A stretch of 64,000 nt of DNA, taken from the NCBI GenBank assembly GCA_016718605.1, contig JADKCY010000002.1, forward strand, positions 1,738,501-1,802,500, in the 5' to 3' direction. Source of the DNA: Lysobacterales bacterium (GTDB lineage Bacteria; Pseudomonadota; Gammaproteobacteria; Xanthomonadales; Xanthomonadaceae). Shown in pieces: positions 1-9,278 of this stretch (within the stretch, counting starts at the first letter, position 1; each line of letters begins with the position of its first letter). The notes under the pieces were generated by a model. The model was not told the DNA's origin and ran no database searches. It worked only from the letters and a program-made list of their open reading frames with translations. The translations under genes were made by a program, and so were the position numbers.

Positions 1-141
1 CAAGATTACGTCAGCCGCGACTTGCTGCAGGCTCTGCTGGCACACAGCGAAGCAGCGATTGATTGGCTGCAGACCCAGCTGCAGCTCATCGAACAGATCA
101 CTTTGCAGAACTGGTTGGCGCAGCACATCGAAGAAGATTGA
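1..141 (+). CDS. bfr: bacterioferritin, C-terminal 46 residues (5' end outside window)
   Basis: The first 46 codons read in frame to a TGA and match the last helices of bacterioferritin, the 24-subunit haem-containing iron-storage shell of the cytoplasm. The match shows in DYVSRDLL, IDWLQTQLQLIEQI and LQNWL near the C-terminus, which line up with DYVSRDMM, IDWLETELDLIQKM and LQNYL of E. coli Bfr. In E. coli Bfr the ferroxidase ligands Glu127 and His130 lie in the stretch DEEGH. Here the aligned stretch is HSEAA, so both ligands appear replaced by Ser and Ala. The subunit may therefore lack a working ferroxidase centre and act beside a second, active subunit. The four other ligands and the haem Met lie outside the window. 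A hairpin follows the stop directly. Confidence 0.85.
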   Translation, partial: QDYVSRDLLQALLAHSEAAIDWLQTQLQLIEQITLQNWLAQHIEED

Positions 142-147
142 GCAGAC

Positions 148-172
148 CCCGGCGTCGCCAAACGACGCCGGG
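148..172. terminator. hairpin terminator between convergent bfr and beta-helix gene
   Basis: A perfect 10-bp stem (CCCGGCGTCG / CGACGCCGGG) with a 5-nt loop lies 6 bases after the bfr stop and 16 bases before the stop of the convergent gene. There is no clear T-run on either side, so it may end transcription weakly in both directions. Confidence 0.6.
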
Positions 173-188
173 AAGGTCCCAGCGCAAA

Positions 189-2669
189 TTATTCGAAGCC
201 GTTGGCAAAGATCGGCAAGCCGGTTGGTGAGGTTGATACGGCAATGCAATTGCCAATCTCGGAGGTCTCGCCATTGGCGTTGGTGGCCGTGGCCGAGACG
301 GCGCCGGGCGTTGTGTGAGCGGTCGACAGACCAAATTGAAACGTGGCATTGCCACTCGCGTCGGTGAACGCCTCGGCGTGCCCGATATCGTCGTAGGCCT
401 CGCCGCGATCACCCGCTTCGCCGCCACAGGCGAAGTCCCAATAGACATCGATACGAAACGTGGCATTCGGCGCACTGTGCAGACTGCCATCGACGAGAAT
501 CTGTGAACCGCCGCTCGTGACTTGCAACTGCGCCGCGCTCAACTCGGGATAGTTCTGGGCGTGATTCGGCGCGTTGCCGGGGTTGGTCGCAACGTTGGCT
601 GTCGGCCCGGCGCTGCCCAGATCAATGTCCAGGCCGGTATTGGCGTACATGGTGTTCGCCAGCACGCGGGTCCTGCTAGCGAAGGTGCTGCCGAGCCCGC
701 TGACGCGAACGCCAGCACCATCGTTGTTGGCGACGATATTGCCACCGGCTGTGCCGGACTCGGATGCGCCGACAAAGGTATTGGTGGCACCAAAACCCAC
801 TTCGACGCCGTCGCCCAGATTGCCGGCGTCTTCCGACAGGGAAAAGTACGCCGATTTCCCGATCAGGTTGTAGACCACAGTGTTGTTGGTGCTGCCAATG
901 CCAGAGACTCCCACGCCATCCTGTTGGTTGTATCCAACGTAGTTGTATTCGATGAGATTCGACGGCGAATTGAAGATGTTGATGCCGTTTGCGCCATTGC
1001 CTAGTCCCGCGATGCCGTCGGCGGCAAAGCCGATCAGATTGCCGGCAACGGTATTGCCTCCGGCAACGTTATCCAGGGTGATGCCACTGGAGGTGCCACC
1101 GGAAATCATGTTGGCCAATTCGGGGTCGTTAGCCGAGCCGATCATGGCATTGCCAGCACTGGTAGTGACCTTGATGCCCTGCGCGTTGGCGACGGTGAAG
1201 GGGACAGCGCCAAATTGATTGCCCTGCACGCGATGATTGTCACCACCCGCGAGCACAATGGCGGCCTCGGCGAACCCGGCGAACATCAGCCCTTTGACGA
1301 CCAGTCTCGCGCTGGTGGGTGCAGAACTGGGCACGCGGAATGCGTAGGGCGCGGCTGACGAGCTGTACACAACGCCGCACAGTGTTGCGTCGAAGCGACC
1401 AAATTCACTGTTGCCAACCCAACCCGGCTGCGTCGTACCGTCAATCGTCACGTTGCCGACGATGTCGAGCATCGGCGTGCTGTTCATGGTGATCAGGAAT
1501 GGACAACCTGCAGCGATATTGAACTTGATCAAATAGGGCCCGCCCGCACTGTTGGCGGCCTTCATGCCAGCGCGCAGGGAACCGGCTGTGGGTGAGGTGT
1601 TGTTGCCGTTGTCGGCGGATGTAGTAACGATGAAGGTGGTGCGGTCGTCCACATCGGTTTCATAGGCACCGCGATCCATGTTGCTGCCAACCACACGCTC
1701 GCCGCCGTCCAGATCCCGACTGGGCAGTCCGTTGATCTGGAATGGGGTCGCACTATTCACGGCAGGAGAATTGGGATTGAGCCGGAAATTGCCACCCGCC
1801 ACATCGAGAAACAGCGGATTGGATTGCAGATTTCCAGTGCCGAAACTTGACCAGTTATAGATGCTCTGTACGGTGCCAAAGGTGTTGCCGTTGAACTGGG
1901 GCACCATAGAGCCAGCAAGATCATAGTTGGCAAACGCCAGATCGAACCCGCCATTGCCATAAATGATGTTGTTGGAGATGTCGCCCTTACGCGAGGTGGG
2001 CGATGAGTATTCGATACTCAGTCCGCCACCGGTATTCGCGGCGATCGTGGTGTTTGTAACGAAGGTGTTTTCATTGCTTCCTCTATGAAACAGCTTCACA
2101 GCTGCACCCGAGGTCTGATTGGCTGCGATTAGGCTGTTGGTGACCGCCACGGAAGAGCCGGTAAGATTGACCGCCGTTCCGACCGCATTGCCGCTGAAGG
2201 CGCTGTACCGCACCCGATAGGTCGCATCGTCTGTGTCGTTGGTCAGAAACTGTACGTAGAGCGCGTTTGCCGAATTGAAGCGTGTGAAGGTGACGCCTTC
2301 AATCAGGACATCGGCGTTGAAGGCGGGCTGCAGGACCAAGCCGGTGTTCGCTTGTCCTGCGGCATCAATGACCGTGTTGGCAGGATTGATGGTTCGCGAG
2401 GTGCAGTTGGCGGAATAGCCACCCAGCAGTTGGAAAGTGACCTCTTCGAAGCCCGCATCGTGGACGGTCGAGATCAGCCCCGCGCCAACCGCGTAGGTAC
2501 CACGCACCACTTTGATGGTGTATGTGGATGGCCCCGTCTGGTCGTCATAGTCGTTGATGGCCGACAGCAACTCGCTGACCGTGTCGACACACACGCTTGC
2601 AGCGTTGGCCGGTGTCGTAGCGCCAAGCAGCCACGCGCCAAGCAGCAAAGGGTAAATGAGGTGCCGCAC
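189..2669 (-). CDS. secreted right-handed beta-helix protein, choice-of-anchor Q type, C-terminal GFE motif
   Basis: An 826-residue exported protein. The chosen start is the GTG at 2669, preceded by GGGAG with 6-nt spacing and followed by a clean signal peptide (RHLIYPLLL...ANA, cleavage near residue 23). An upstream ATG would add 46 residues with no export signal. The N-terminal half has the Cys-containing start and repeats of a parallel beta-helix, ending near residue 340 in a choice-of-anchor Q-like segment (RDLDGGERVVGSNMDRGAYE). A second beta-helix follows, opened by SADNGNN...GSLRAGMKAAN and rich in Asn and Gly turns typical of NosD/pectate-lyase-like repeats. The protein ends in IFANGFE. 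Two paralogues lie at 21670-24141 and 24378-26807. The substrate is unknown; surface adhesion or polysaccharide binding is only a guess. Confidence 0.85.
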   Translation of the reverse strand: MRHLIYPLLLGAWLLGATTPANAASVCVDTVSELLSAINDYDDQTGPSTYTIKVVRGTYAVGAGLISTVHDAGFEEVTFQLLGGYSANCTSRTINPANTVIDAAGQANTGLVLQPAFNADVLIEGVTFTRFNSANALYVQFLTNDTDDATYRVRYSAFSGNAVGTAVNLTGSSVAVTNSLIAANQTSGAAVKLFHRGSNENTFVTNTTIAANTGGGLSIEYSSPTSRKGDISNNIIYGNGGFDLAFANYDLAGSMVPQFNGNTFGTVQSIYNWSSFGTGNLQSNPLFLDVAGGNFRLNPNSPAVNSATPFQINGLPSRDLDGGERVVGSNMDRGAYETDVDDRTTFIVTTSADNGNNTSPTAGSLRAGMKAANSAGGPYLIKFNIAAGCPFLITMNSTPMLDIVGNVTIDGTTQPGWVGNSEFGRFDATLCGVVYSSSAAPYAFRVPSSAPTSARLVVKGLMFAGFAEAAIVLAGGDNHRVQGNQFGAVPFTVANAQGIKVTTSAGNAMIGSANDPELANMISGGTSSGITLDNVAGGNTVAGNLIGFAADGIAGLGNGANGINIFNSPSNLIEYNYVGYNQQDGVGVSGIGSTNNTVVYNLIGKSAYFSLSEDAGNLGDGVEVGFGATNTFVGASESGTAGGNIVANNDGAGVRVSGLGSTFASRTRVLANTMYANTGLDIDLGSAGPTANVATNPGNAPNHAQNYPELSAAQLQVTSGGSQILVDGSLHSAPNATFRIDVYWDFACGGEAGDRGEAYDDIGHAEAFTDASGNATFQFGLSTAHTTPGAVSATATNANGETSEIGNCIAVSTSPTGLPIFANGFE

Positions 2670-2803
2670 GGTAATCTCCCAGACAACGACGGTTGTTTGC
2701 AGACTATTACGAAAACCGACCGTGCGGACTGCCACGTCCCCAGTGCTCTGCGATCGCGCGAGGGGTTCGCCGCCCGGTCGGTGGAAGCCGTGACGAGTGA
2801 CCT

Positions 2804-3331
2804 TCAATCACACCATCCCGCCGCCGCCATCACATCGTCGGCGGCAGCGGTCATCTCCCGCTGCATGCGGGAAAAACGCGCGTCGTAGGCGGAGATCGAT
2901 TCGCGACGACCCGCCGCGTCCGTGGGCTTCAAATCGTCGAACAGTCGATCCGCGATCCGCAGGTAATTCCGCACGGCTGGGCTGACAATCGCATGCGATT
3001 CCGCAGAAAGTTGCGGCAGGTCGCGATGGCGAGCGCGAATTTCTTCCCGACCTTGCTGAATACACTGCAGGATGTCTGCGTACGCACCGGCCGCCAACAC
3101 AGCCGCAGGCACCTGATCGCCACCCACCCGCGTGGCTTGATAGATGCTGCCCAGATTCTTGCAGCCGTCCATTGAGCTCAGCACCGCCGAATGGAAGGCC
3201 TCGAAACTGCCGACGTAGCGTTCCAGTTCGTCGCTCGCCGCGGAATCGGAGGCGTCCAGCCAGGAAGCGCGCGAGGCAGCACTGGCTTCGATGCAGACCA
3301 TTGCGGTCAGGGCGAGTAGCAGAACACGCAT
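2804..3331 (-). CDS. small exported protein of unknown function
   Basis: A 175-residue product that I do not recognise. The chosen ATG at 3331 opens a good signal peptide (MRVLLLALTAMVCIEASA, cleavage near residue 19). A start at 3406 would place 25 polar residues before it. The mature part is mostly alpha-helical by composition. It has two Cys in the middle (DGCKNLG, ILQCIQQG) and one at the end (GWCD), so periplasmic disulphides are possible. It lies 134 bases upstream of the beta-helix gene on the same strand and could be co-transcribed with it. There is no strong ribosome-binding site before either start. Confidence 0.6.
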   Translation of the reverse strand: MRVLLLALTAMVCIEASAASRASWLDASDSAASDELERYVGSFEAFHSAVLSSMDGCKNLGSIYQATRVGGDQVPAAVLAAGAYADILQCIQQGREEIRARHRDLPQLSAESHAIVSPAVRNYLRIADRLFDDLKPTDAAGRRESISAYDARFSRMQREMTAAADDVMAAAGWCD

Positions 3332-3714
3332 GGCATCAACGCACTGCAGCGCAGAAGGCGACTTGCCGGTGTTCACTGCTTTGCTAAGCAGTGTGTTGGT
3401 CATCATTGGAATCCGGTGGACAAGGGCACTGCGCCAACATCGACCTCAATTGGTGCAACGCGAATTTCTGGTGCTCGGAGAACAAAGTGGTGCTACGCCA
3501 TCAAGCGGGCTCAGCTGCCACGTCGGAACAAGGGAGCTTGACGGTTTAGCGACGCCGACAGAGTCGGGGCCAACGTGGCGGGAGCGAGCAACAAGGCAAC
3601 GCACAGGGCCTCCGGCCGAGCCTCACAACGGGTGGGAAGTCCTGTCAAGGCGCATGTGATCCCTGAGCACGGTGTTCTGCGTACGCAGGCACATCAACCT
3701 CTTGGAGCCACGTT
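3332..3714. other. intergenic region between divergent genes
   Basis: About 380 bases between two divergently transcribed genes for exported proteins. I see no convincing open frame, RNA gene or repeat. It must hold the promoters for both. The only clear signal is GGAG at 3704-3707, seven bases before the ATG at 3715. Confidence 0.5.
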
Positions 3715-6399
3715 ATGTCAGTCGTTCGCACGTCCCTCGTTGTCGCCAGCGTGATCTGGCTAGTTGGCGGTTCAACCCCGCTCCGGGCAGATGGTGGTCT
3801 TGACCTTGACTATGGCCTAGATGGCCGCAGCGTCGTGGGTTTCCTCGAGTCCGATAGTGTGCAGTTACGCGCGCTGGCGCGTTCGCCGGCTGGTGAGCGC
3901 TGGATGTTTGGCGACGACAGCGCCCATCGCAGCCTGCTGTACATCAGCCGTCATTTGGCCGACGGTGAGTCGGATCCGACATTTGGTGATGCGGGCAGTG
4001 GTCAAACGCGCACCGCGTTGCCGCCGAACTTGATCACCCAGACCGAGGCATGGGCCGTTGAAGGAGCACTGGTACAGGCCGACGGCAAGCCGCTGGTTTT
4101 CGGCGGGCTCAGGCCAGTCGATGACGAAACGGGCGTGTTCCCGGGTCTGGTATGTCGACTCGCGGTGGCGGGCAATCTTGACGTCAGCTTCAATGGGGGT
4201 TGCACACTGCTGCGGAGCTTTCTGGGGACGGAGGAAACCTGTCTGGTCGCCGATGTCGTCGAGGCGGCAGACGGCAAGTTTGTGGTGATCGGCAACTGTG
4301 TGGGGCCCACGTTTGCATCGCGCCCATTCATCACCCGACTGCTGCCGGACGGCAGCATGGATTTCGACTTTGCTGCGGGCGCAGGCATGGCAACACCCTT
4401 GATTCCGCAAGCATTGCCGGTTGGGCAGCATTTCAGTGCTTTGGCCTTGCGCAGCGATGGTCTGGCGGTGGTCGCGGGGCACTTCGAGACGGCTGCGGGT
4501 GGACGCGCAGACCGCGACGTGGGCCTGCTGCAGTTCGATGGCGGTGGCAGTCTGGATGCAGGGTTTGGCAATGCCGGGGTGTGGCTGCTGGATGAGAGCG
4601 GAGATACCGATGAGTTTGCACGCGATGTCGTTGTGCGTGAGGACGGTGGCGTGCTGTTGCTGGCAGAGCGCGAGGTGGCGGATCTCGGCAGCGGCATGGC
4701 CGGCGAACAGCTATTGCTTGCACAATTGCTCAGCGATGGGACGCTGGATTCGAGCTTCGGTGCAGGCGGGCTGATGCTTGATGCGGTCGGCGATAGCTTG
4801 GGGCTTGGCTCACGTCTGCAGGCGTTGGCGTTGGATGTCGGTGGTAGACCACTCGTGGCCGGTCGGCGTTTGCCGGTGACAGGTGCGTCGTCTTCGGCCG
4901 GTACCGAGTTCTGGCTGGCAATTCCGGCAACCGTCATTCCGCAGGCGGATACCCAACTGCTGATTTCCGCGGACGTGGCGACCACGGGTTTCGTATGGAA
5001 TGAAGCGCTCGACATCCGTTTGCCCTTCAGCGTCAGTCCAGGCCAGTCAACCGTGGTTTCGGTGCCACTGGCGATCGAGCTAGATGGACCCAACGACAGT
5101 GTCTTTGACAAGGGCTTGCGGGTTACTGCGGAGGCCCCGATTACCCTCAACGTGTTGAGCGGGCGAAGCTTTGCCACCGACGGCTCGCTGATCTTGCCTG
5201 CGCGACAGTTGGGCCGGGAGTATCGAGTGGCCTCGTGGGGTGAGGGAGGGGGTTCGGGATCGTCGTTTGCCGTGGTTGCCAGCGCAGCCGACACGACGAT
5301 CACCGTGACGCCTTCCGTCGCGACCGATACACGCCCAGCGGGTGTGCCGTTCCAAGTCAGTTTGCAGCAAGGTCAGGTCTACCGCCTACGCGCGTTGCCC
5401 AATACTGACCTGAGCGGCAGCGTAATCAGCGCCACACGACCGGTCGCGGTTTTTGGCAACCACTCCTGCGCCATCATCGTGTTCGGCGCACCCGTACAAA
5501 ATCCCGAGTGTGGTGGCATCGTCGAGCAGATGCCGCCGGTCAATCACTGGGGGCTGGATTTTCTCAACGTCCCGACCCGGCAGCGTGCCAGTGGCGATGT
5601 GGTTCGCGTCTTTGCGCAGCAGAACAACACGGTGGTGTCGATCGATGGGCAGGCCGTTGCCGTGCTGGGCGGGTCGAATTTCTACGAATTCAGCCGCAGT
5701 GCGCCATCGCGGATTACCAGTAGTGCGCCGGTCAGCGTGATGCGCTATGCGCAGTCGTGTCGCGTGGACTTCCCGGTAAATCCCTGCATCGGTGATCCGT
5801 TTATGCTCGGCATCGCGCCATTGACGCAATGGCAATCCCGCCACGCCGTCGTGCTGCCCGACCGTGATTTCATCGGTACCTACCTGCATACGCTGGAGAT
5901 CATCGCACCGCAGGCGCAGATCGCCGAGGTGCGTGTGGACGGCGTCAGCGTGCCGCCTGCCAGTTTCGCCGCGATCGGCACGACGGGTTACGCCTATGCA
6001 CACGTGACGACCAGCCATGGTGCGCATCAGATCACTGCACAGGCGCCGATTTCGGTCAGCGTCTATGGCTTTCTGCAACATGGGTCAGAGGGCTACGCGT
6101 TCCCCGCTGCGGCAGCGCCTTCAGGCGGTGACGCCAACGCGGATGATGTGTTGCTGCGCTACACCGAGCACGGTCTGCGCGACGCCACGTTCGGCAGCAA
6201 TGGTCTGGTCCTGCTCGATCATCGTGAGGCGTTTGGCACAACTCTGCCGAGCTTTGACAACGTGCAGCAATTGCTGGTGGACGGCAGTGGAATACTGGTC
6301 GGCAGCGCGACTCAAAATGCGGCGAGTGGCCAATCGTTGATGATGAGCTATCGGGTCGAAGCCGGCAGCTTGTTTCGGGATGGCTTTGAAAGCGACTGA
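3715..6399 (+). CDS. large secreted protein: delta-60-type repeats interrupted by an IgGFc-binding-like domain, C-terminal GFE motif
   Basis: An 894-residue exported protein with GGAG seven bases before the ATG and a signal peptide ending near residue 25 (TPLRA). From about residue 30 to 390 it carries repeats of the delta-60 type: D-x-(S/T)-F-G near each end, as in DPTFGDAG, DAGFGNAG and DSSFGAGG, then a (Q/R)-x-DGKxLV-like strand. Residues of about 400 to 790 (TEFWLAIP...YGFLQHGSEGYAFPA) look like an IgGFc-binding/fcgbp-like domain. A final delta-60 unit follows (DATFGSNG), then LFRDGFESD. The IgGFc-like part therefore sits between delta-60 units. The gene lies 74 bases upstream of the Ser/Thr kinase on the same strand and may be controlled by that system. 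Ligand and location are unknown; cell surface is likely. Confidence 0.8.
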   Translation: MSVVRTSLVVASVIWLVGGSTPLRADGGLDLDYGLDGRSVVGFLESDSVQLRALARSPAGERWMFGDDSAHRSLLYISRHLADGESDPTFGDAGSGQTRTALPPNLITQTEAWAVEGALVQADGKPLVFGGLRPVDDETGVFPGLVCRLAVAGNLDVSFNGGCTLLRSFLGTEETCLVADVVEAADGKFVVIGNCVGPTFASRPFITRLLPDGSMDFDFAAGAGMATPLIPQALPVGQHFSALALRSDGLAVVAGHFETAAGGRADRDVGLLQFDGGGSLDAGFGNAGVWLLDESGDTDEFARDVVVREDGGVLLLAEREVADLGSGMAGEQLLLAQLLSDGTLDSSFGAGGLMLDAVGDSLGLGSRLQALALDVGGRPLVAGRRLPVTGASSSAGTEFWLAIPATVIPQADTQLLISADVATTGFVWNEALDIRLPFSVSPGQSTVVSVPLAIELDGPNDSVFDKGLRVTAEAPITLNVLSGRSFATDGSLILPARQLGREYRVASWGEGGGSGSSFAVVASAADTTITVTPSVATDTRPAGVPFQVSLQQGQVYRLRALPNTDLSGSVISATRPVAVFGNHSCAIIVFGAPVQNPECGGIVEQMPPVNHWGLDFLNVPTRQRASGDVVRVFAQQNNTVVSIDGQAVAVLGGSNFYEFSRSAPSRITSSAPVSVMRYAQSCRVDFPVNPCIGDPFMLGIAPLTQWQSRHAVVLPDRDFIGTYLHTLEIIAPQAQIAEVRVDGVSVPPASFAAIGTTGYAYAHVTTSHGAHQITAQAPISVSVYGFLQHGSEGYAFPAAAAPSGGDANADDVLLRYTEHGLRDATFGSNGLVLLDHREAFGTTLPSFDNVQQLLVDGSGILVGSATQNAASGQSLMMSYRVEAGSLFRDGFESD

Positions 6400-6473
6400 G
6401 GCCACCCATGGATGTGCGTCGCAGAGTAGTCTGAACCTCGCGCAATCCCCATCATCAGCACAGGCGAAGCAGG

Positions 6474-9236
6474 GTGAGTCCAGAGCAGTGGCAGCGCGTC
6501 TGCGCCTACTTTGAGCAAGTCGTCGAAATGCCGCAGACGCAATGGGCATCGTGGCTGGCGCGCGAATGTGCTGACCACGTGCTTCGCGAGGAGGTGCTGG
6601 CGATGCTCGAAGCAGACGCGCGGCACGCCGAAACCATCGACGTATTGCAATGTGTGCCGGATGTGCTGGCCGATTATCGGCAGCAGCTCGCAGACAGTCG
6701 CTGTGGTCAGCGCTTCGGCGCCTGGCAGTTGGAACGGGTATTGGCCGAAGGCGGCATGGGTACGGTCTACCTTGCCGAGCGGGTGGCGGGAGGATTTGTC
6801 CAGCAGGCCGCGTTGAAATTGGTGCGGAACGGGCTGGACACGAGCGAACTGGTGGCGCGACTGGCCAGCGAACGCCAAATCCTGGCTGGCCTGCAACACC
6901 CCAACATCGCCCGCCTGCTGGATGGTGGTCTGGGCCCTGGCGGTGAGCCATTTCTGGCCATGGAATATGTCGAAGGTCAGGACATCTGCCGATACTGCGA
7001 TACGGCACGTCTGGATATTCCGACCCGCTTGGGTTTGTTGTTGCAGGTCTGCGATGCCGTGACTTATGCCCACGGGCGATTGGTCGTGCATCGCGATCTG
7101 AAACCCGCCAATGTGCTGGTATCCGCCACGGGTGAGGTCAAGCTGCTCGACTTCGGGATCGCAAAGTTGATCGAGCCTGGCGGCGTCACCGCTGCCACCG
7201 TGCTTCAGCAGCGCGTCTACACCCCGGAATATGCGGCGCCCGAGCAAATCAACGGTGACCTCACGACGACGGCCGTCGACGTCTATGCTCTGGGTGTGCT
7301 GTTGTTCGAGCTCATCAGCGGGCAGCGCCCCTATGCGACACACGGACAGTCAGTGGCGGCGATTGAACAGCAAGTGCTGCATGCGGAGCCGGGTCGACCC
7401 AGTGGACGGGTCACCGGCGCGCGGCATGGCAACGACCTGGTGACATCTTCGGGTGCGACAGGCGCGCTCGAGTCGCCAGCGCGGCGGGCATTTCTGCGTG
7501 CGACGACACCATCACACCTCCGTCGGCAGTTGCGCGGCGATCTCGATGCGATTGCGTTGAAGGCACTGCGCAAGCAACCGCACGAGCGCTATGCCTCGGT
7601 GCAGGCGCTGGCTGAGGATATTCGCGCGTTTCTGCAACTCCGCCCCGTCGCTGCGCGGCGCGGCAGCCGCCGCTATGCCTTGGGTCGTTTTGTGCGACGG
7701 CATGCCTTGGCGGTGGCGTTGAGTCTCTTTGCGCTGGTCGCGCTGGTCTCGGGGCTGAGCGCCGCGCTGTGGCAGGCCGCGCTTGCCCGACATGAAGCAG
7801 CAACAGCCAGTGCGGCGCTCGGGTTCATGCAGCAAATGTTTGCGCTGGCGGATCCGGAAGTAGCACGCGGTCGTGAGGTGAGTGCGCGTGAACTCCTGCA
7901 GTCTGGTAGCCGACGCATCCGCACGGCGCTGAGTGATCAACCTGAGGCACGCGACGTACTGCTACAAGCGATGGCTGAAGCCTACATTGGCTTGGGGCTG
8001 TATGCCGAAGCGCTAACCCTGCTGGAAGAGGCCAATCCGCGTGCGGTGGACGCTGCGGCCGCACAGCGCTGGCTGCTGGCACGCGCCGCCGCATTGCAGG
8101 GTTTGGGGCGGTTTCAGCAGGTGCTGGACGAAGTAGAGCCCGCACGTGCCGCGGTGTCGTCCGTCACCGCCGAGGCGAGCCTGTACGGCGCGGCACTGGA
8201 TTTTCAATGGGGACGCGCAGCCCAGGCGCTTGGCCATTTCGAGGTGGCAGAAGCGCGATTGCTCGCTGCCCTCGCCGCGCGTGAGAGGTGGCTGGGGCTG
8301 GCAGCGGCCGAAACGCAGGAAGTGAGTTCGGCGCTGGTTTCCGTCTACCAGTTGGCGCGGCGCAACGCTGAATCGCTCGCCTTGGCGCAACGCAGCTTGT
8401 CGGCGCTCGGGCCACAGGCTAACGCTGACCCACTGTTGCGCGCAAAAGCCCTGTCCTCACTGGCGATGGTGCAGACCAACAGCGGCAGCCTGGACAGCGC
8501 GGAGACATTGCGGCGAGAAGCGTTGCTGATACTGCGGGATATCTACGGTGAGGATCACCCGGCAACGACCGTCGCGCTCAACAATCTCGCCAGCGTCCTG
8601 TTTGCGCAGCGCCGCTATCCCGAGGCACTGCCTATTTTCGAGCAGGTCCTGGCGCAACGAAGGCAATTGCATGCCAGCACGCATCCCAGCATTGCCATGG
8701 CGGCCAACAACACCGCCAACGCGCTCTTGTTGACAGGCCAGCCTGCGCGGGCGCTTGCGCTTGCAAAGGAGGCGCTGGCTATTCGCCGTGCGTCCTTGGG
8801 CGACCGCCATCCAGCCACGGCCTTGTCGATGATTGGCGCGGGTTCCGCTTTGCTGGCGCTGGATCAACTGGATGACGCACAAAGCCAGTTTGAAGAAGCG
8901 TTGGTGCTGTTTGCGGAGTTGTATGGTCCCGACAATACCCAGTCGATATCCACCTACAACAATCTGACCCGAATCCAACTCGCACGTCCGCAACGACCCG
9001 AGGATTGCCAGTACAGCAGTGAGGCGGTACGGCGTGTGCGGGCCGAGCCGCCCGGTGACAGCCCACCCAAACTGTATGCACTGGCACTGCATCAGGCTTG
9101 TCGCCTCCGGCGTGGTGAGGCGTCAGCGCGCGAACCGATGAATGGGCTGGTGCTGGCCTATCGGCAGCAGGTCGCGGACGACGATCCCTACATCGCCGTA
9201 TTGGCGGCATTGCCGGGTCCACCGCCGCCGCGTTGA
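6474..9236 (+). CDS. transmembrane Ser/Thr protein kinase with C-terminal TPR domain (locus 1)
   Basis: A 920-residue Hanks-type kinase. The start is a GTG; no better start is visible. Residues 1-70 form the short helical module often found before this kinase type (LREEVLAMLEAD). The kinase domain spans about 82-390 with all key residues: glycine loop AEGGMGTVY (91-99), Lys115, HRDLKPAN (206-213) and DFG (226-228). One transmembrane helix lies at about 411-433. The C-terminal 480 residues are TPR repeats of the TPR_12 type (YGEDHPATTVALNNLA, ALPIFEQVLAQRRQL). With one helix, the kinase would be cytoplasmic and the TPR part periplasmic. The ECF sigma gene at 9279-9839 is the probable partner and is convergent, with only 42 bases between the stops. 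Signal and targets are inferred, not known. Confidence 0.92.
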   Translation: MSPEQWQRVCAYFEQVVEMPQTQWASWLARECADHVLREEVLAMLEADARHAETIDVLQCVPDVLADYRQQLADSRCGQRFGAWQLERVLAEGGMGTVYLAERVAGGFVQQAALKLVRNGLDTSELVARLASERQILAGLQHPNIARLLDGGLGPGGEPFLAMEYVEGQDICRYCDTARLDIPTRLGLLLQVCDAVTYAHGRLVVHRDLKPANVLVSATGEVKLLDFGIAKLIEPGGVTAATVLQQRVYTPEYAAPEQINGDLTTTAVDVYALGVLLFELISGQRPYATHGQSVAAIEQQVLHAEPGRPSGRVTGARHGNDLVTSSGATGALESPARRAFLRATTPSHLRRQLRGDLDAIALKALRKQPHERYASVQALAEDIRAFLQLRPVAARRGSRRYALGRFVRRHALAVALSLFALVALVSGLSAALWQAALARHEAATASAALGFMQQMFALADPEVARGREVSARELLQSGSRRIRTALSDQPEARDVLLQAMAEAYIGLGLYAEALTLLEEANPRAVDAAAAQRWLLARAAALQGLGRFQQVLDEVEPARAAVSSVTAEASLYGAALDFQWGRAAQALGHFEVAEARLLAALAARERWLGLAAAETQEVSSALVSVYQLARRNAESLALAQRSLSALGPQANADPLLRAKALSSLAMVQTNSGSLDSAETLRREALLILRDIYGEDHPATTVALNNLASVLFAQRRYPEALPIFEQVLAQRRQLHASTHPSIAMAANNTANALLLTGQPARALALAKEALAIRRASLGDRHPATALSMIGAGSALLALDQLDDAQSQFEEALVLFAELYGPDNTQSISTYNNLTRIQLARPQRPEDCQYSSEAVRRVRAEPPGDSPPKLYALALHQACRLRRGEASAREPMNGLVLAYRQQVADDDPYIAVLAALPGPPPPR

Positions 9237-9278
9237 TCCTGCGTTTGCTGGCTTGTCAGGCCCTACATCCAAACCCAC

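Noticed and set aside
4002..5303. A 433-codon open frame on the minus strand.
   Set aside because: It lies inside the delta-60/IgGFc-type gene, is Ser/Pro/Thr-rich by composition only, and has no ribosome-binding site.
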